A stretch of DNA of 64,000 nt from Cellulomonas_A sp047229345 (GTDB taxonomy: Bacteria > Actinomycetota > Actinomycetes > Actinomycetales > Cellulomonadaceae). The stretch covers positions 1-64,000 of the forward strand of contig NZ_JBFTER010000014.1 of the NCBI RefSeq assembly GCF_047229345.1, read 5' to 3'. Positions 1 through 8,808 of this stretch are shown here, piece after piece (the stretch's first letter is position 1; each line of letters opens with the position of its first letter). The notes under the pieces were generated by a model. It ran no database searches. It was not told the origin of the DNA and worked only from the letters and a program-made list of their open reading frames with translations. The position numbers and the translations under genes are program-made.

Positions 1-572
1 TGCCCGGCCTCCTCGAGCCGGCGGACGACGAGCGCCGCGCGGGCCACGGCGAGCAGGCGACGGTCGCGGCGGACCTCGACGAGCGTCCGGTCGGCGTGCT
101 CCCGCCGCGCGGCCGTCAGCACCCGCTCCCACAGCCACGCCGCGACGAGCGGGGCCACGACGCGCACCCCGGCGGCGAGCAGCGTGCTCGGGTCGCTCTC
201 CCACGACCGCACGCCGTCGACCTCGGGCCCGACGAACTCGTGCGTCCCCGCGAGCAGACCGGACACCGCGGAGACGGCCCACACCGCGGCCGCGTCCGCG
301 CCGCCGGGGCGGCCGGCCAGCGCGGACGCGCGCGCGAGCAGCGCCGAGCTCACGAGCGCGAGCTCGAGGAACCCCGCGAGCGCGACGGCCGCGACGAGCG
401 AGAACCCGAGCACGTCCATCGCGACGCTCGCCATGCCCTGCGCGGCCAGGAGCGTCGGGACGACGGCGGCGAGCGACGCGACGACGGTCGCGTGCTGGCG
501 GGCGCGCCGGGCCGCCTGCTCCGTGCCGGACGGTGGTGCGGGGACGGCTTCGGTCGTGACGGCGGTGCTCAT
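1..572 (-). CDS. Multi-pass membrane protein, 3' end outside the window
   Basis: The frame runs leftward off base 1; about 190 codons from an ATG at 570-572 are visible without a stop. About 20 polar residues are followed by hydrophobic stretches at roughly residues 24-45, 48-70, 88-105 and 118-135, then an Arg-rich stretch from about residue 137 that would be cytoplasmic. This indicates a small multi-pass membrane protein. The layout recalls DUF2637-type proteins of actinobacterial mobile elements, but I see no diagnostic motif and the C-terminus is missing, so that is only a guess. It is divergent from the dipZ-like gene and nothing nearby suggests a role. Confidence 0.55.
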   Translation of the reverse strand, partial: MSTAVTTEAVPAPPSGTEQAARRARQHATVVASLAAVVPTLLAAQGMASVAMDVLGFSLVAAVALAGFLELALVSSALLARASALAGRPGGADAAAVWAVSAVSGLLAGTHEFVGPEVDGVRSWESDPSTLLAAGVRVVAPLVAAWLWERVLTAARREHADRTLVEVRRDRRLLAVARAALVVRRLEEAG

Positions 573-828
573 CGGCTCTCCCTCGACGGCGGCGGGCTCC
601 GGCCGCTCGCCGGACGCCTCAGGTGACCCGTGCGTCGTGGTCCGTCGTCGTGCGCGCCGCCGCGACGTGGCACGGCGTGGTGGGCACGGGACGAGGGTAC
701 GGACGTGGGACGAATCAGTACAGACCGGGCACCTCGCGGTAAGACGCGGTGGGGCGCGGCGCCGACCAGCGGCTTGCCTGCGGCCAGGCGGGACCCATCC
801 GGACCGGCCGCCGCGCCGAACGGCGGTC

Positions 829-2724
829 ATGGACCTCCTCACGCTCGCGCTGATCGGACTGGTCGGCGGCCTCATCACCGGGATCTCGCCGTGCATCCTC
901 CCGGTGCTGCCCGTCATCTTCTTCTCGGGCGGTGTGCAGAGCGCCCGCGGTGGGGGAGGGGGTGCGCCGCCGGCCGTGGTCCGGACGCCCGCGCTCGCCG
1001 GGCTGCAGGTCGGGGCGATGGCGCAGCCGTCGTTCGGGACGGGTGCCGGGGCGGCGGTCGCGGGACGGGGCGCAGGCACGGCGGCGGCGGACGGTGACGC
1101 CCGGCCGCGTCGTGGGCGCGGGCTCACGAGCGAGGCGTGGCGCCCGTACCTCGTGATCGCGGGGCTCGTCACGAGCTTCACGCTGTTCACGCTGCTCGGG
1201 TCGTTCCTCCTCGCGCTGCTCGACCTGCCGCAGGACCTGCTCCGCTGGGCGGGCATCGTCGTGCTCGCGCTGCTCGGTGTCGGCCTGCTGGTCCCGCGCT
1301 TCGAGGAGGTCCTCGAGCGGCCGTTCCAGCGGTTCGCCCCGAAGCGGAACCGCACCGCGAACCGCAGCGGCTTCCTGCTGGGCCTCGGCCTCGGCGCGGT
1401 GTACGTGCCGTGCGCCGGGCCGGTGCTGGCGGCGATCACGGTGGCCGGCGCGACCGGGGACATCGGCGTCGGCACCGTCGTGCTCACGGTGTCGTTCGCG
1501 CTCGGCGCCGCGCTGCCGCTGCTCGTCTTCGCGCTCGCGGGCCGCCGCGTCGCCGAGCGGGTCAAGGCGTTCCGCGAGCACCAGCGCGGCATCCGCGCCA
1601 CGGGTGGCGTGCTCATGCTCGCGCTGGCCCTCGCGCTCACGTTCAACGTGACCGACGCGCTCCAGCGCGCGCTCCCCGGGTACACCGAGGCGCTCCAGGA
1701 CCGGGTCGCCGCGAACGAGACGGTGCAGGACCAGCTCGACCTCGGCGGCCTCGTGACCGCCGAGAACGAGCAGCTCGCGAACTGCACCGACGGCGCGACC
1801 GAGCTCGAGGAGTGCGGGCCGGCCCCCGCGCTGCGCGGCATCGACACGTGGCTCAACACCGAGGACGGCGCCCCGCTCGACCTCGCGGACCTGAAGGGTC
1901 AGGTCGTGCTGCTCGACTTCTGGGCGTACTCCTGCATCAACTGCCAGCGCTCGGTCCCGCACGTCGTCGCGTGGGACGAGGCGTACCGCGACGCCGGGCT
2001 CCAGGTCATCGGGGTGCACACGCCCGAGTACGCGTTCGAGCGCGAGACCCGGAACGTGACCGCCGGCGCCGAGCGGCTCGGCATCGAGTACGCGATCGCG
2101 CAGGACAACTCCTACGGCACCTGGACCGCCTACCGGAACCGCTACTGGCCGGCGCACTACCTGATCGACGCGGACGGCGTCGTCCGGCACATCTCGCAGG
2201 GCGAGGGCAACTACGAGGCGACCGAGGCGATGATCCGCGAGCTGCTCGAGGACGCCGACCCGGGCGTCGAGCTCCCGGCGCCGACCGACGTCGTCGACGC
2301 GACCCCGCGGGGCGAGGGCATCACGGCGGAGACGTTCCTCAGCGTCGGCAAGCGGTTCAACTTCGGCGGCGAGAAGTACGAGGAGGGCGCCGCGACGTAC
2401 ACGTTCCCGGACCGCCAGCCGGCCGACTCGTTCGCGTTCGACGGCGAGTGGACGACCGACTACCAGGCAGCCACGGCCGGTGCCGACGCGCGGCTGCGGC
2501 TGCGGTTCACCGCGAACGACGTGTTCCTCGTGCTCGGGGGCCAGGGCACGGTGCACGCGACGGTGCGTGACGAGCAGGGCCGGGTCGTGGAGGAGCGGGA
2601 CGTCGAGGTGGCGGGCGCGCCGACGCTCTACCCCCTGCTCGAGTCCGACGACGGGCCCGTGACCGGGACGGTCGAGGTCGAGGTGCCCGCGGGGCTCGCG
2701 GCGTACTCGTTCACCTTCGGGTGA
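829..2724 (+). CDS. DipZ-like CcdA/thioredoxin fusion protein
   Basis: A 631-residue fusion expected to carry electrons across the membrane to extracytoplasmic thiols. The N-terminal half is a CcdA/DsbD-type membrane domain with its two conserved cysteines in a GISPC motif (Cys22) and a VPCAGP motif. It is followed by a TlpA-like thioredoxin domain with a C-I-N-C active site (Cys369/Cys372) in a WAYSCINC context, and a C-terminal beta-rich domain (about residues 490-631) as in mycobacterial DipZ. Length and domain order match that family. Odd feature: between the first and second membrane segments lies a Gly/Ala/Arg-rich insert of about 70 residues. The ATG at 829 is the first start preceding the membrane domain; longer in-frame extensions are low-complexity. 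It is a single gene with a terminator downstream. Confidence 0.88.
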   Translation: MDLLTLALIGLVGGLITGISPCILPVLPVIFFSGGVQSARGGGGGAPPAVVRTPALAGLQVGAMAQPSFGTGAGAAVAGRGAGTAAADGDARPRRGRGLTSEAWRPYLVIAGLVTSFTLFTLLGSFLLALLDLPQDLLRWAGIVVLALLGVGLLVPRFEEVLERPFQRFAPKRNRTANRSGFLLGLGLGAVYVPCAGPVLAAITVAGATGDIGVGTVVLTVSFALGAALPLLVFALAGRRVAERVKAFREHQRGIRATGGVLMLALALALTFNVTDALQRALPGYTEALQDRVAANETVQDQLDLGGLVTAENEQLANCTDGATELEECGPAPALRGIDTWLNTEDGAPLDLADLKGQVVLLDFWAYSCINCQRSVPHVVAWDEAYRDAGLQVIGVHTPEYAFERETRNVTAGAERLGIEYAIAQDNSYGTWTAYRNRYWPAHYLIDADGVVRHISQGEGNYEATEAMIRELLEDADPGVELPAPTDVVDATPRGEGITAETFLSVGKRFNFGGEKYEEGAATYTFPDRQPADSFAFDGEWTTDYQAATAGADARLRLRFTANDVFLVLGGQGTVHATVRDEQGRVVEERDVEVAGAPTLYPLLESDDGPVTGTVEVEVPAGLAAYSFTFG

Positions 2725-2817
2725 CCGGTTCGACGGGGCCGCCCCGGGGTGCCCGGGCGTGCGGCCGGGTGGGCCGCTGAGCGGTCACCGGCGCGCCGCG
2801 GGTGCGTGGGCGACGGG

Positions 2818-2856
2818 GAGCGGGCCGGCGTGGTCGTGGACCGCGCCGGCCCGCTC
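2818..2856. terminator. Bidirectional hairpin between convergent genes
   Basis: Perfect 13-bp arms (2818-2830 and 2844-2856) around a 13-nt loop, placed between the end of the dipZ-like gene and the end of the leftward DUF427 gene. It has no T-run, as is usual for high-G+C actinobacteria. Confidence 0.65.
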
Positions 2857-2865
2857 GGCGTCCGG

Positions 2866-3147
2866 CTACGGCTCGACGACGACCCCGCGCCAGAACGCGA
2901 CGTGGTTGGTGATCTCCTTCGCCGCCTCCTTGGGGTCCGGGTACGCCCAGGCGACGTCCTTGGCCTCGGGACCCGCGTCGGCGACGGACCAGTAGCTCGC
3001 GACGCCCTTCCAGGGGCACGTCGTGTGCGTGTCGGTGGCCTCGAGCAGCTCCCAGTCGACCGACTCGGGCGGGAAGTAGTGGTTGCCCTCGACGACGACG
3101 GTGGCGTCGCTCTCGGCGAGGGTCTGTCCGTTGAAGGTTGCGCGCAT
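2866..3147 (-). CDS. DUF427 family protein
   Basis: A 93-residue protein that looks like a complete DUF427 domain: an N-terminal strand with the sequence TLAES, a YFPPESVDW segment, the conserved C-P-W-K-G turn, and a W-x-Y-P region near the C-terminus. The biochemical role of DUF427 proteins is not established; they are small all-beta proteins common in actinobacteria. The ATG at 3145-3147 gives the usual family length. It is divergent from the ThrE-like exporter, with about 135 bp between the two starts. Confidence 0.85.
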   Translation of the reverse strand: MRATFNGQTLAESDATVVVEGNHYFPPESVDWELLEATDTHTTCPWKGVASYWSVADAGPEAKDVAWAYPDPKEAAKEITNHVAFWRGVVVEP

Positions 3148-3283
3148 GGGGTCAGCATGCGCCCGGTCGAGCCGTCCGACAACGGGGCGGCCCGGGGTGC
3201 GCGGCGCGGGTGTGGTCGACGTCGCACGGCGACCCGGGATCGACGTCCTGCCCGTGCGCACTGCGGCCCGCGATGATGGTCGG

Positions 3284-4561
3284 GTGCCGACCCAGCCCGC
3301 CGACGACGAGCTCGAGCTCATCCGCCAGTCCGGCGCCGCCCTGCGCGTCGGACGCCTGAGCCTGTCCGCCGGCACCGGCTCCTACCGCGTCAAGGCGTCG
3401 ATGGCGCGCGTCGCCCGGGCGCTCGGCGTCGAGCGCCACGAGGCGCACGTGACGCTCACCGAGATCACGACGACGTCGCACCGTGGCAGGAGCTTCCGCA
3501 CCGAGGTCGCCGAGGTCCGCACGATCGGCATCAACGCGGACCGGCTCTCGCGGCTGGAGGTGCTCGCGTCGCGGCTCGAGGCCGACGTGGAGAAGGGCCG
3601 CCTCGCGACGGTCGACGAGGTCAACGCCGCGCTCGACGACATCGCGTCGCGCCCCCCGCTGTACCCGGCGCTGCTCAACGCGCTGTGGTCGGCGGTCGCG
3701 TGCGCCGCGTTCGCGTTCCTCAACAACGCCGGCCCGGTCGAGATCCTCGCCGTGGCGTTCGGCGCCGGCCTGGGCCAGCTCGTCCGGCGCGCGCTGCTGC
3801 ACCGCGGGTTCAACCAGTTCGGCGTGACGATGCTCGCCGCGGCGACGGCGTGCGTCGGCTACGTCGCGTTCGTCGAGGCGCTGTTCGGGCTCGGCGCGAC
3901 CGAGGCGCACCACCAGGCGGGCTACGTCTCCGCGGTGCTGTTCCTCGTCCCCGGCTTCGCGCTCGTGACCGGGGCGCTCGACCTCGCCCGGCTCGACTTC
4001 TCCGCGGGCACGGCGCGGCTCGTGCACGCGCTCATGCTGCTCACGTCGGCCGCGCTCGCGCTGTGGGGGGTCTCGGAGGTCGTCGGGCTCTCGCCCGACC
4101 CCGTCGCGCCGATGGGGCTCGACCCCGGCCTGCTGCTCCTGCTGCGGTTCGTCGCGAGCTTCCTCGGGGTGCTCGGCTTCGCGCTCATGTTCAACAGCCC
4201 GTGGCCCATGGCGCTCGGGGCGGCGACCGTCGGCATGGTGGCGAACGTGCTGCGGCTCGTCATGATCGACTCGGGGTTCGTCCCCCAGGCGTCGGCCGCC
4301 GCCGCGTGCCTCGTCGTCGGGCTGCTCGCGGCCGTCGTCGCGCCCCGGCTGCACGTCCCGCGCATCACGATCTCGGTGCCGGCCGTCGTCATCATGGTCC
4401 CGGGCGTGGCCGCGTACCGGGCCGTCTTCCACCTCTCCAACGGCGAGACGGCCGACGCGCTCGTGTACGCCGTGCAGGCCGGGCTCGTCGTGGTGTCGAT
4501 CTCGATCGGCCTCGCGGTGGCCCGGATGCTGACCGACCGCACGTGGGCGTACGAGCGCTGA
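3284..4561 (+). CDS. ThrE-family threonine/serine exporter
   Basis: A 425-residue membrane protein with the two-part ThrE architecture. A cytoplasmic N-terminal region (about residues 1-130) and the first membrane bundle correspond to DUF1212 (ThrE), and the second hydrophobic bundle corresponds to ThrE_2 (DUF3815). About ten hydrophobic helices are visible between residues 125 and 420. The Corynebacterium glutamicum member exports threonine and serine with proton-motive force; substrate here is by family only. The GTG at 3284 was chosen because it starts just before the first conserved helix and gives a family-typical length; frames further upstream are low-complexity. It stands alone, immediately before the tRNA-Ser gene. 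Confidence 0.87.
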   Translation: MPTQPADDELELIRQSGAALRVGRLSLSAGTGSYRVKASMARVARALGVERHEAHVTLTEITTTSHRGRSFRTEVAEVRTIGINADRLSRLEVLASRLEADVEKGRLATVDEVNAALDDIASRPPLYPALLNALWSAVACAAFAFLNNAGPVEILAVAFGAGLGQLVRRALLHRGFNQFGVTMLAAATACVGYVAFVEALFGLGATEAHHQAGYVSAVLFLVPGFALVTGALDLARLDFSAGTARLVHALMLLTSAALALWGVSEVVGLSPDPVAPMGLDPGLLLLLRFVASFLGVLGFALMFNSPWPMALGAATVGMVANVLRLVMIDSGFVPQASAAAACLVVGLLAAVVAPRLHVPRITISVPAVVIMVPGVAAYRAVFHLSNGETADALVYAVQAGLVVVSISIGLAVARMLTDRTWAYER

Positions 4562-4607
4562 GCCGCTTTGCCGCGCACCGAGCCGGGCAGGTACCCTGTG
4601 CGAGCCT

Positions 4608-4696
4608 GGAGACGTCGCATAGCCAGGTCTAGTGCGCGACCCTGCTAAGGTCGTGAAGGGGCAACCCTTCCGTGGGTTCAAATCCCACCGTCTCCG
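4608..4696 (+). tRNA. tRNA-Ser (anticodon GCT)
   Basis: The 7-bp acceptor stem pairs GGAGACG (4608-4614) with CGTCTCC (4689-4695), with discriminator G at 4696. The anticodon stem CGACC/GGTCG carries the loop CTGCTAA, so the anticodon is GCT. A long class II variable arm (TGAAGGGGCAACCCTTCCG) precedes the T arm GTGGG-TTCAAAT-CCCAC. CCA is not encoded. It reads AGC/AGU serine codons. Confidence 0.97.
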
Positions 4697-4701
4697 CTTC
4701 T

Positions 4702-4735
4702 GATCGGCCCCGGACCACGTGGTCCGGGGCCGATC
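4702..4735. terminator. Perfect 34-bp palindromic terminator
   Basis: The 34 bases form one uninterrupted palindrome (17-bp arms, centre CACGTG). It begins 5 bases after the tRNA-Ser gene and ends 18 bases before the stop of the leftward PepSY gene, so it can serve both transcripts. Confidence 0.75.
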
Positions 4736-4753
4736 TGCGTCTCCGGGGCGTGA

Positions 4754-6193
4754 TCAGGCCACGTCGAAGAACCGGCGCGTCGCGGGCAGCCGCCGCAGCA
4801 CGAACCGGTCGAGCAGCAGCACGACGAGCAGCGACGCCCCGAACAGCGGCAGCGCGACGCCCAGCACCACGATGCCGACGGCCAGCAGCGGCGTCGTCCG
4901 CAGGGGGAGCGTGCCGCGCGGTGCGCCGAGCCGGCCCTGACCGCGGGGCCGGCGCCGCCACCACATGAGCGGCCCGGTGACGCACATCGCGACGACGGCG
5001 AGGCAGAACGCCGCGGTCAGCACCAGGTTGAGCGTCCCGAAGCGTCGGCCCTCGTGCAGCGCGATGCCCTGCGCGACGGTCTTGGCCAGCGCCGGGTAGT
5101 CGTCGTACCCGTACTCCGACACGACGGTGCCGCCGAAGCGGTCGACGTGCACGGAGCGCTCCTTGCCCGGGTCGTCGAACGCGTAGCCGATCACCGTGAG
5201 CACGCCGGTCTCCTCGCGCGGGAGGGCGACGGTCATCGGGTGCGCGAGGCCCTCCTGCGCGGCGAGCAGGAGCGCGGTGTCGACGGTCGCGACCGAGCGG
5301 GTCTGCGCGTCCGGGTCGCTCGTCGGCACCGGGCTCTTGCCCTGCGCCCACGGCACCTCGTGACTGTGCGGGAGGGACTCGTCGAGCGTCGAGACCGGGT
5401 CGGACAGCGCGCCGTGGTCCTGGCTCCACAGGGACGTCCCGGACCGCGTCGCGAGCGCCTGCACGTTCTCGCCCCAGATCCCCGTCCACGGCAGGCCGCT
5501 GACCACGAGCAGCAGCAGCCCGGCGCCGACGAACGCGCCCGTCCACGCGTGCGTCGTGCGCAGGCGCGCCTGCCCGGTGCCCGACCGGCGCTTGCGGGCG
5601 CGCGCCTGCCGCCCGCGCCAGAACAGGTAGTACCCCGAGAGGGCCATGACGATCGCCCAGCACGCCCCGAGCTCGAGGACCGCGTCGCCGAGGTCGCCGG
5701 CCATGAGGTCCGCGTGCAGGCGCACCGCGGTGCCGCTCAGCGTCGTGTCGGGGTTCAGGTCGCCCACGATCTTGCCCGTCCACGGGTCGACGAACACGTC
5801 GAGCGGCGTCCCCTCGGCGGTCTCGAGCGAGAAGCGCAGCGGGTCCGTCGCGGTCGCGGGCTCGGTCATCGAGACGACGGTCGCGTCGGGGTACGTCGCC
5901 GCGACGCCGATCCGGTACGGCTCGAACCCAGCGAGCTGCGCGCCCTCCGGCGGCGCGTCGACGCGCATGAGGTCGGGGTGCAGCGCCGGTTCCAGCTGGA
6001 AGCGGAACAGGTAGATCAGGCCGGTGACGGCCAGCACGAGCACGACGGGGATCACGAGGAACGACGCGTAGAAGTGCCAGCGCCAGAACGCGCGGAACAG
6101 GCCACCGCGAGGGCGGGGGGCGGGGGTTGCCGTGGTGCTCGGGGGCGCGGGTTGCTCGGGTGGGGCGAGGGTCGGGTCGTCGACAGCGGGCAT
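4754..6193 (-). CDS. PepSY-associated membrane protein
   Basis: A 479-residue protein of the PepSY-associated TM (PiuB/YcnI-neighbour) type. There are about five membrane helices: residues ~45-68, ~175-195, ~225-248, ~385-410 and ~435-460. The first helix pair brackets an extracytoplasmic PepSY-like domain whose end reads DPWTGKIVG, and a second PepSY-like segment follows helix 3 (about 270-370). The C-terminal MWWRRRP boundary is typical. Family members are linked to metal or siderophore handling and membrane redox, with no single defined reaction. The ATG at 6191-6193 is preceded by a GGAGATCC ribosome-binding site. Upstream in the same direction, 201 bp away, is the His-rich membrane protein; a shared metal-related role is inference. 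Confidence 0.83.
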   Translation of the reverse strand: MPAVDDPTLAPPEQPAPPSTTATPAPRPRGGLFRAFWRWHFYASFLVIPVVLVLAVTGLIYLFRFQLEPALHPDLMRVDAPPEGAQLAGFEPYRIGVAATYPDATVVSMTEPATATDPLRFSLETAEGTPLDVFVDPWTGKIVGDLNPDTTLSGTAVRLHADLMAGDLGDAVLELGACWAIVMALSGYYLFWRGRQARARKRRSGTGQARLRTTHAWTGAFVGAGLLLLVVSGLPWTGIWGENVQALATRSGTSLWSQDHGALSDPVSTLDESLPHSHEVPWAQGKSPVPTSDPDAQTRSVATVDTALLLAAQEGLAHPMTVALPREETGVLTVIGYAFDDPGKERSVHVDRFGGTVVSEYGYDDYPALAKTVAQGIALHEGRRFGTLNLVLTAAFCLAVVAMCVTGPLMWWRRRPRGQGRLGAPRGTLPLRTTPLLAVGIVVLGVALPLFGASLLVVLLLDRFVLRRLPATRRFFDVA

Positions 6194-6394
6194 GCGGGAT
6201 CTCCGGGGGAGCGAGGGAGCCGCCGGGAGGCGGAGGGCAGGGCGGGGCCACCGGTGGTCGGGTGCGCGTGCGCGCCCGCCCGGCACGGTGACGGCCGGGG
6301 CAGGGGACGGCGCGCGACGGCGGGTCGTCGGGGTGGACGACGCGCGGTGCCGGGTCGTCCCGGAGGACGACGCTCGGCGCGACGACGGAGGCGG

Positions 6395-7087
6395 TCAGCC
6401 CTGCGGGGGGCCGCGCCGGCAGACGCCTCCCGCGGCGACGAGCGGGGGCAGCGCGGCCCGGAGCTCCCACTCCGGCAGCGGGGCGACGTGGTCCACGAGC
6501 ACCGTCGCCCCGGCCCGGGGCAGGTCGCGCAGGGTGGCCCACGCCCAGAGCCGCGCGAGCAGGGCGTCGCCGTGCGCCAGCAGGAGCGCCGTCAGCACGG
6601 TGGCGACGACGTGCCCCAGCAGCATCAGGAGGCCCGTGTCGTGAGCGGGGCCGGCGGCGGAGGCGACGTCGGCGGCCGACGCGTGCGTCATCGCGGCGTC
6701 GGTGGCGTGTGCGGCGTGCGCGCCGTGCGAGGTGTGCGCGGCCCCGTGCGTCCCCGCGTGGGCGCCGTGCGCCGTCACGACGCCGCCGTGGGCCGTGGCG
6801 TGCGCCCCGCCCGAGGTCGCCGGTCCGCCGGCGGGGCCGAGGCTCAGCGCCTGGTGCAGGCCGAGCTCGAGCAGACCGAGTGCGACGGTGAGGGCCCCGG
6901 GACCCCACGTGTGGCGGGCCAGGGCGACGGCGACGGGCAGGACCACGAGCCACAGCAGCAGCACGGTGCCGAGCGCCGGGACGTGCCCGCCGCCGGCGGC
7001 GTGGGCCCCGGCGGCGAGGAGCACGGCGAGGAGCGCGAAGACCGCCGCGCGGGCGACCCGCGCGGCGCCTCGCCACGGGCCGCTCAT
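6395..7087 (-). CDS. His-rich multi-pass membrane protein
   Basis: This 230-residue protein has hydrophobic helices near residues 10-30, 36-56, 62-82 and 150-175. Between the third and fourth lies an extracytoplasmic or cytoplasmic loop of about 55 residues unusually rich in His, Ala, Gly and Thr (about ten histidines between residues 90 and 140, spaced as AHG/THG/SHG). The C-terminus ends in a short hydrophilic tail. I do not recognise a family. The His-rich loop suggests binding of a transition metal, and the adjacent PepSY membrane protein, transcribed in the same direction 201 bp downstream, fits a metal-related pair; both points are inferred. The start ATG lies at 7085-7087. Confidence 0.7.
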   Translation of the reverse strand: MSGPWRGAARVARAAVFALLAVLLAAGAHAAGGGHVPALGTVLLLWLVVLPVAVALARHTWGPGALTVALGLLELGLHQALSLGPAGGPATSGGAHATAHGGVVTAHGAHAGTHGAAHTSHGAHAAHATDAAMTHASAADVASAAGPAHDTGLLMLLGHVVATVLTALLLAHGDALLARLWAWATLRDLPRAGATVLVDHVAPLPEWELRAALPPLVAAGGVCRRGPPQG

Positions 7088-7263
7088 CTGGCGAACGCTA
7101 GACCGTCGGGCGCCCGCAGCAGCACGTGCCGAAACGTTACGCAGACGGTCCCGCGCGGGATGCGGGCCCCTGCGTCGGAGGGTGCCCGAGGTGGCCGCCG
7201 GGATTCTCGGTTTGGGTCACGGCCGTCGGGCGGGTATCCTCCTACACGGCCCGCAAAGGCCAC

Positions 7264-7336
7264 GCGCCCGTAGCTCAATGGATAGAGCATCTGACTACGG
7301 ATCAGAAGGTTGGGGGTTCGAGTCCCTTCGGGCGCA
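7264..7336 (+). tRNA. tRNA-Arg (anticodon ACG)
   Basis: Acceptor stem GCGCCCG (7264-7270) pairs with CGGGCGC (7329-7335), discriminator A at 7336. The anticodon stem TCTGA/TCAGA holds the loop CTACGGA, anticodon ACG (read as ICG after editing). The T loop GTTCGAG is canonical. CCA is not encoded. Confidence 0.97.
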
Positions 7337-7345
7337 CAGCACACC

Positions 7346-7380
7346 ACGAAGGCCGGCACCGTGACGGTGCCGGCCTTCGT
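7346..7380. terminator. Hairpin terminator after tRNA-Arg
   Basis: Perfect 17-bp arms (7346-7362 and 7364-7380) separated by one base. It starts 9 bases after the tRNA and also lies downstream of the leftward aldo/keto reductase gene, so it can act in both directions. Confidence 0.75.
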
Positions 7381-7431
7381 CGTTCCCGGGGACCCCGGCG
7401 CCGTCGTCCGAGCGCCCGGCGGCAGGGGCCG

Positions 7432-8400
7432 TCAGAACCCCGTCGGCTCCCGCGGCGTGTAGGGGGCCTCGAGGATGCCGACCTCGTCGTCGGTGAGCTC
7501 GACGTCGAGCGCCGCGACCGCGTCCGCGAGGTGGTGCGGCTTCGTCGGCCCGACGATCGGCGCGTCGACCACCGGGTTGCGCAGCACCCAGGCGAGCGCG
7601 ACCTGCGCCATCGGGATCCCGCGGCCCTCCGCGACCTGCTGCACCGCGTCGACGACCGCGCGGTCGCCGTCCCCGTAGAACCGCTGCCCGACGGGGTCGT
7701 GCGCGAACCGCGTCGTGCTGTCCCCGAACGGCCGGGCGAGCCGACCCTTGGCGAGCGGGCTCCACGGCAGCGACCCGACTCCCTGGTGCGCGAGCAGCCC
7801 GAACATCTCCCGCTCCTCCTCGCGCTGCATGAGGTTGTACTGGTCCTGCATCGACACGAACCGCGTCCAGCCGCCCAGGTCGGCGGCGTGCTGCATCGTC
7901 GCGAGCTGCCAGGCGTGCATCGACGACGCCCCGATGTACCGGGCCTTGCCGGCCTTCACGACGTCGTGCAGCGCCTCCATCGTCTCCTCGACCGGGGTCT
8001 CGGGGTCGAAGCGGTGGATCTGGTAGAGGTCGACGTGATCGGTGCCGAGGCGGGTCAGGGACGCGTCGACCTGCTCCAGGATCGCCTTGCGCGACAGGCC
8101 CTGGCCGCCCGGGCCGTCGTGCATCCGGAAGAACACCTTGGTCGCCAGCACGACGTCCTCGCGCCGGGCGTACCGCCGGAGGGCCCGCCCGACGATCTCC
8201 TCGGAGCTGCCGTCGCTGTACACGTTCGCGGTGTCCCAGAACGTGATGCCGAGGTCGAGCGCCTGCCGGAAGACGGGCCCGGCCGCGTCGTCGTCGAGCG
8301 TCCAGGCGTTGGTGCCGCGGGACGGCTCGCCGAAGCTCATGCAGCCGAGCGCGATGCGGCTGACCCTCAGTCCCGAGGTGCCGAGCCGGGTGTGCTCCAC
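7432..8400 (-). CDS. Aldo/keto reductase
   Basis: A 322-residue (alpha/beta)8-barrel NAD(P)H-dependent oxidoreductase. The catalytic tetrad is visible: Asp in WDTANVY, Tyr in the same segment, Lys in LATKVF and His in YQIHRFD. The C-terminal cofactor region carries IVGPTKP and ends in a short tail. It most resembles the YghZ/Tas-like aldo/keto reductases that act on aldehydes and ketones; the substrate cannot be read from sequence. The GTG at 8398-8400 starts the protein at the standard EHTRLGTSGL opening of the family. It is alone on its strand, upstream of the tRNA-Arg terminator. Confidence 0.9.
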   Translation of the reverse strand: MEHTRLGTSGLRVSRIALGCMSFGEPSRGTNAWTLDDDAAGPVFRQALDLGITFWDTANVYSDGSSEEIVGRALRRYARREDVVLATKVFFRMHDGPGGQGLSRKAILEQVDASLTRLGTDHVDLYQIHRFDPETPVEETMEALHDVVKAGKARYIGASSMHAWQLATMQHAADLGGWTRFVSMQDQYNLMQREEEREMFGLLAHQGVGSLPWSPLAKGRLARPFGDSTTRFAHDPVGQRFYGDGDRAVVDAVQQVAEGRGIPMAQVALAWVLRNPVVDAPIVGPTKPHHLADAVAALDVELTDDEVGILEAPYTPREPTGF

Positions 8401-8467
8401 GTGCTGCTCCGTCCGTCGTCGGTGCCCGGTCGCGCCGGTGCCTCGTCGCACCGGCCGTGGGTCCGTC

Positions 8468-8731
8468 CTACCGGACGCCGTCCCCGCGGCGCGAGCGGTA
8501 CGCGGTCCAGACGGTGTACAGGCCCAGGGCGACGACGACGGCGCCGAGCCCGCCGATGACCCAGTTCCAGACGCTCGCCTCGCCCGAGGAGAGCGCGTCC
8601 CACTGGAAGCCGATGACGACGGCACCGAGGACCGCGCGGTAGGTGCCGGTCCACCACCAGCGCTCCTGCGTCGGCGGCTGCGGCTCGTCCGGCTCGGGGG
8701 TCGTCTCGGGGGAGGGCTGCACGGAGGACAT
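8468..8731 (-). CDS. Small two-helix membrane protein
   Basis: An 87-residue protein with an acidic, Pro-rich N-terminus (first ~22 residues), a WWWTGTYR segment, then two hydrophobic helices at about residues 30-47 and 56-76 and a basic C-terminal end. This gives an inner-membrane hairpin with its charged C-terminus likely inside. I do not recognise a family. The ATG at 8729-8731 is the only good start. It is divergent from yqgE, with 77 bp between the starts. Confidence 0.7.
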   Translation of the reverse strand: MSSVQPSPETTPEPDEPQPPTQERWWWTGTYRAVLGAVVIGFQWDALSSGEASVWNWVIGGLGAVVVALGLYTVWTAYRSRRGDGVR

Positions 8732-8808
8732 GCGACCAGGGTCCCACGGTCCGGACGGCCGCCGGTCGGGGACCTGCGGACGCGCGGCCTCTCGCTGATG
8801 ATGGAGTC

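Noticed and set aside
715..2556. A 613-codon leftward open frame opposite the dipZ-like gene
   Set aside because: Antisense to a gene with clear CcdA and thioredoxin motifs; no domain visible.
5054..7273. A 739-codon rightward open frame
   Set aside because: Opposite the PepSY and His-rich membrane genes; Arg/Gly-rich shadow composition.
4608..7336. tRNA-associated integration site
   Set aside because: No direct repeat of a tRNA 3' end, no integrase and no foreign-looking genes between the two tRNAs.
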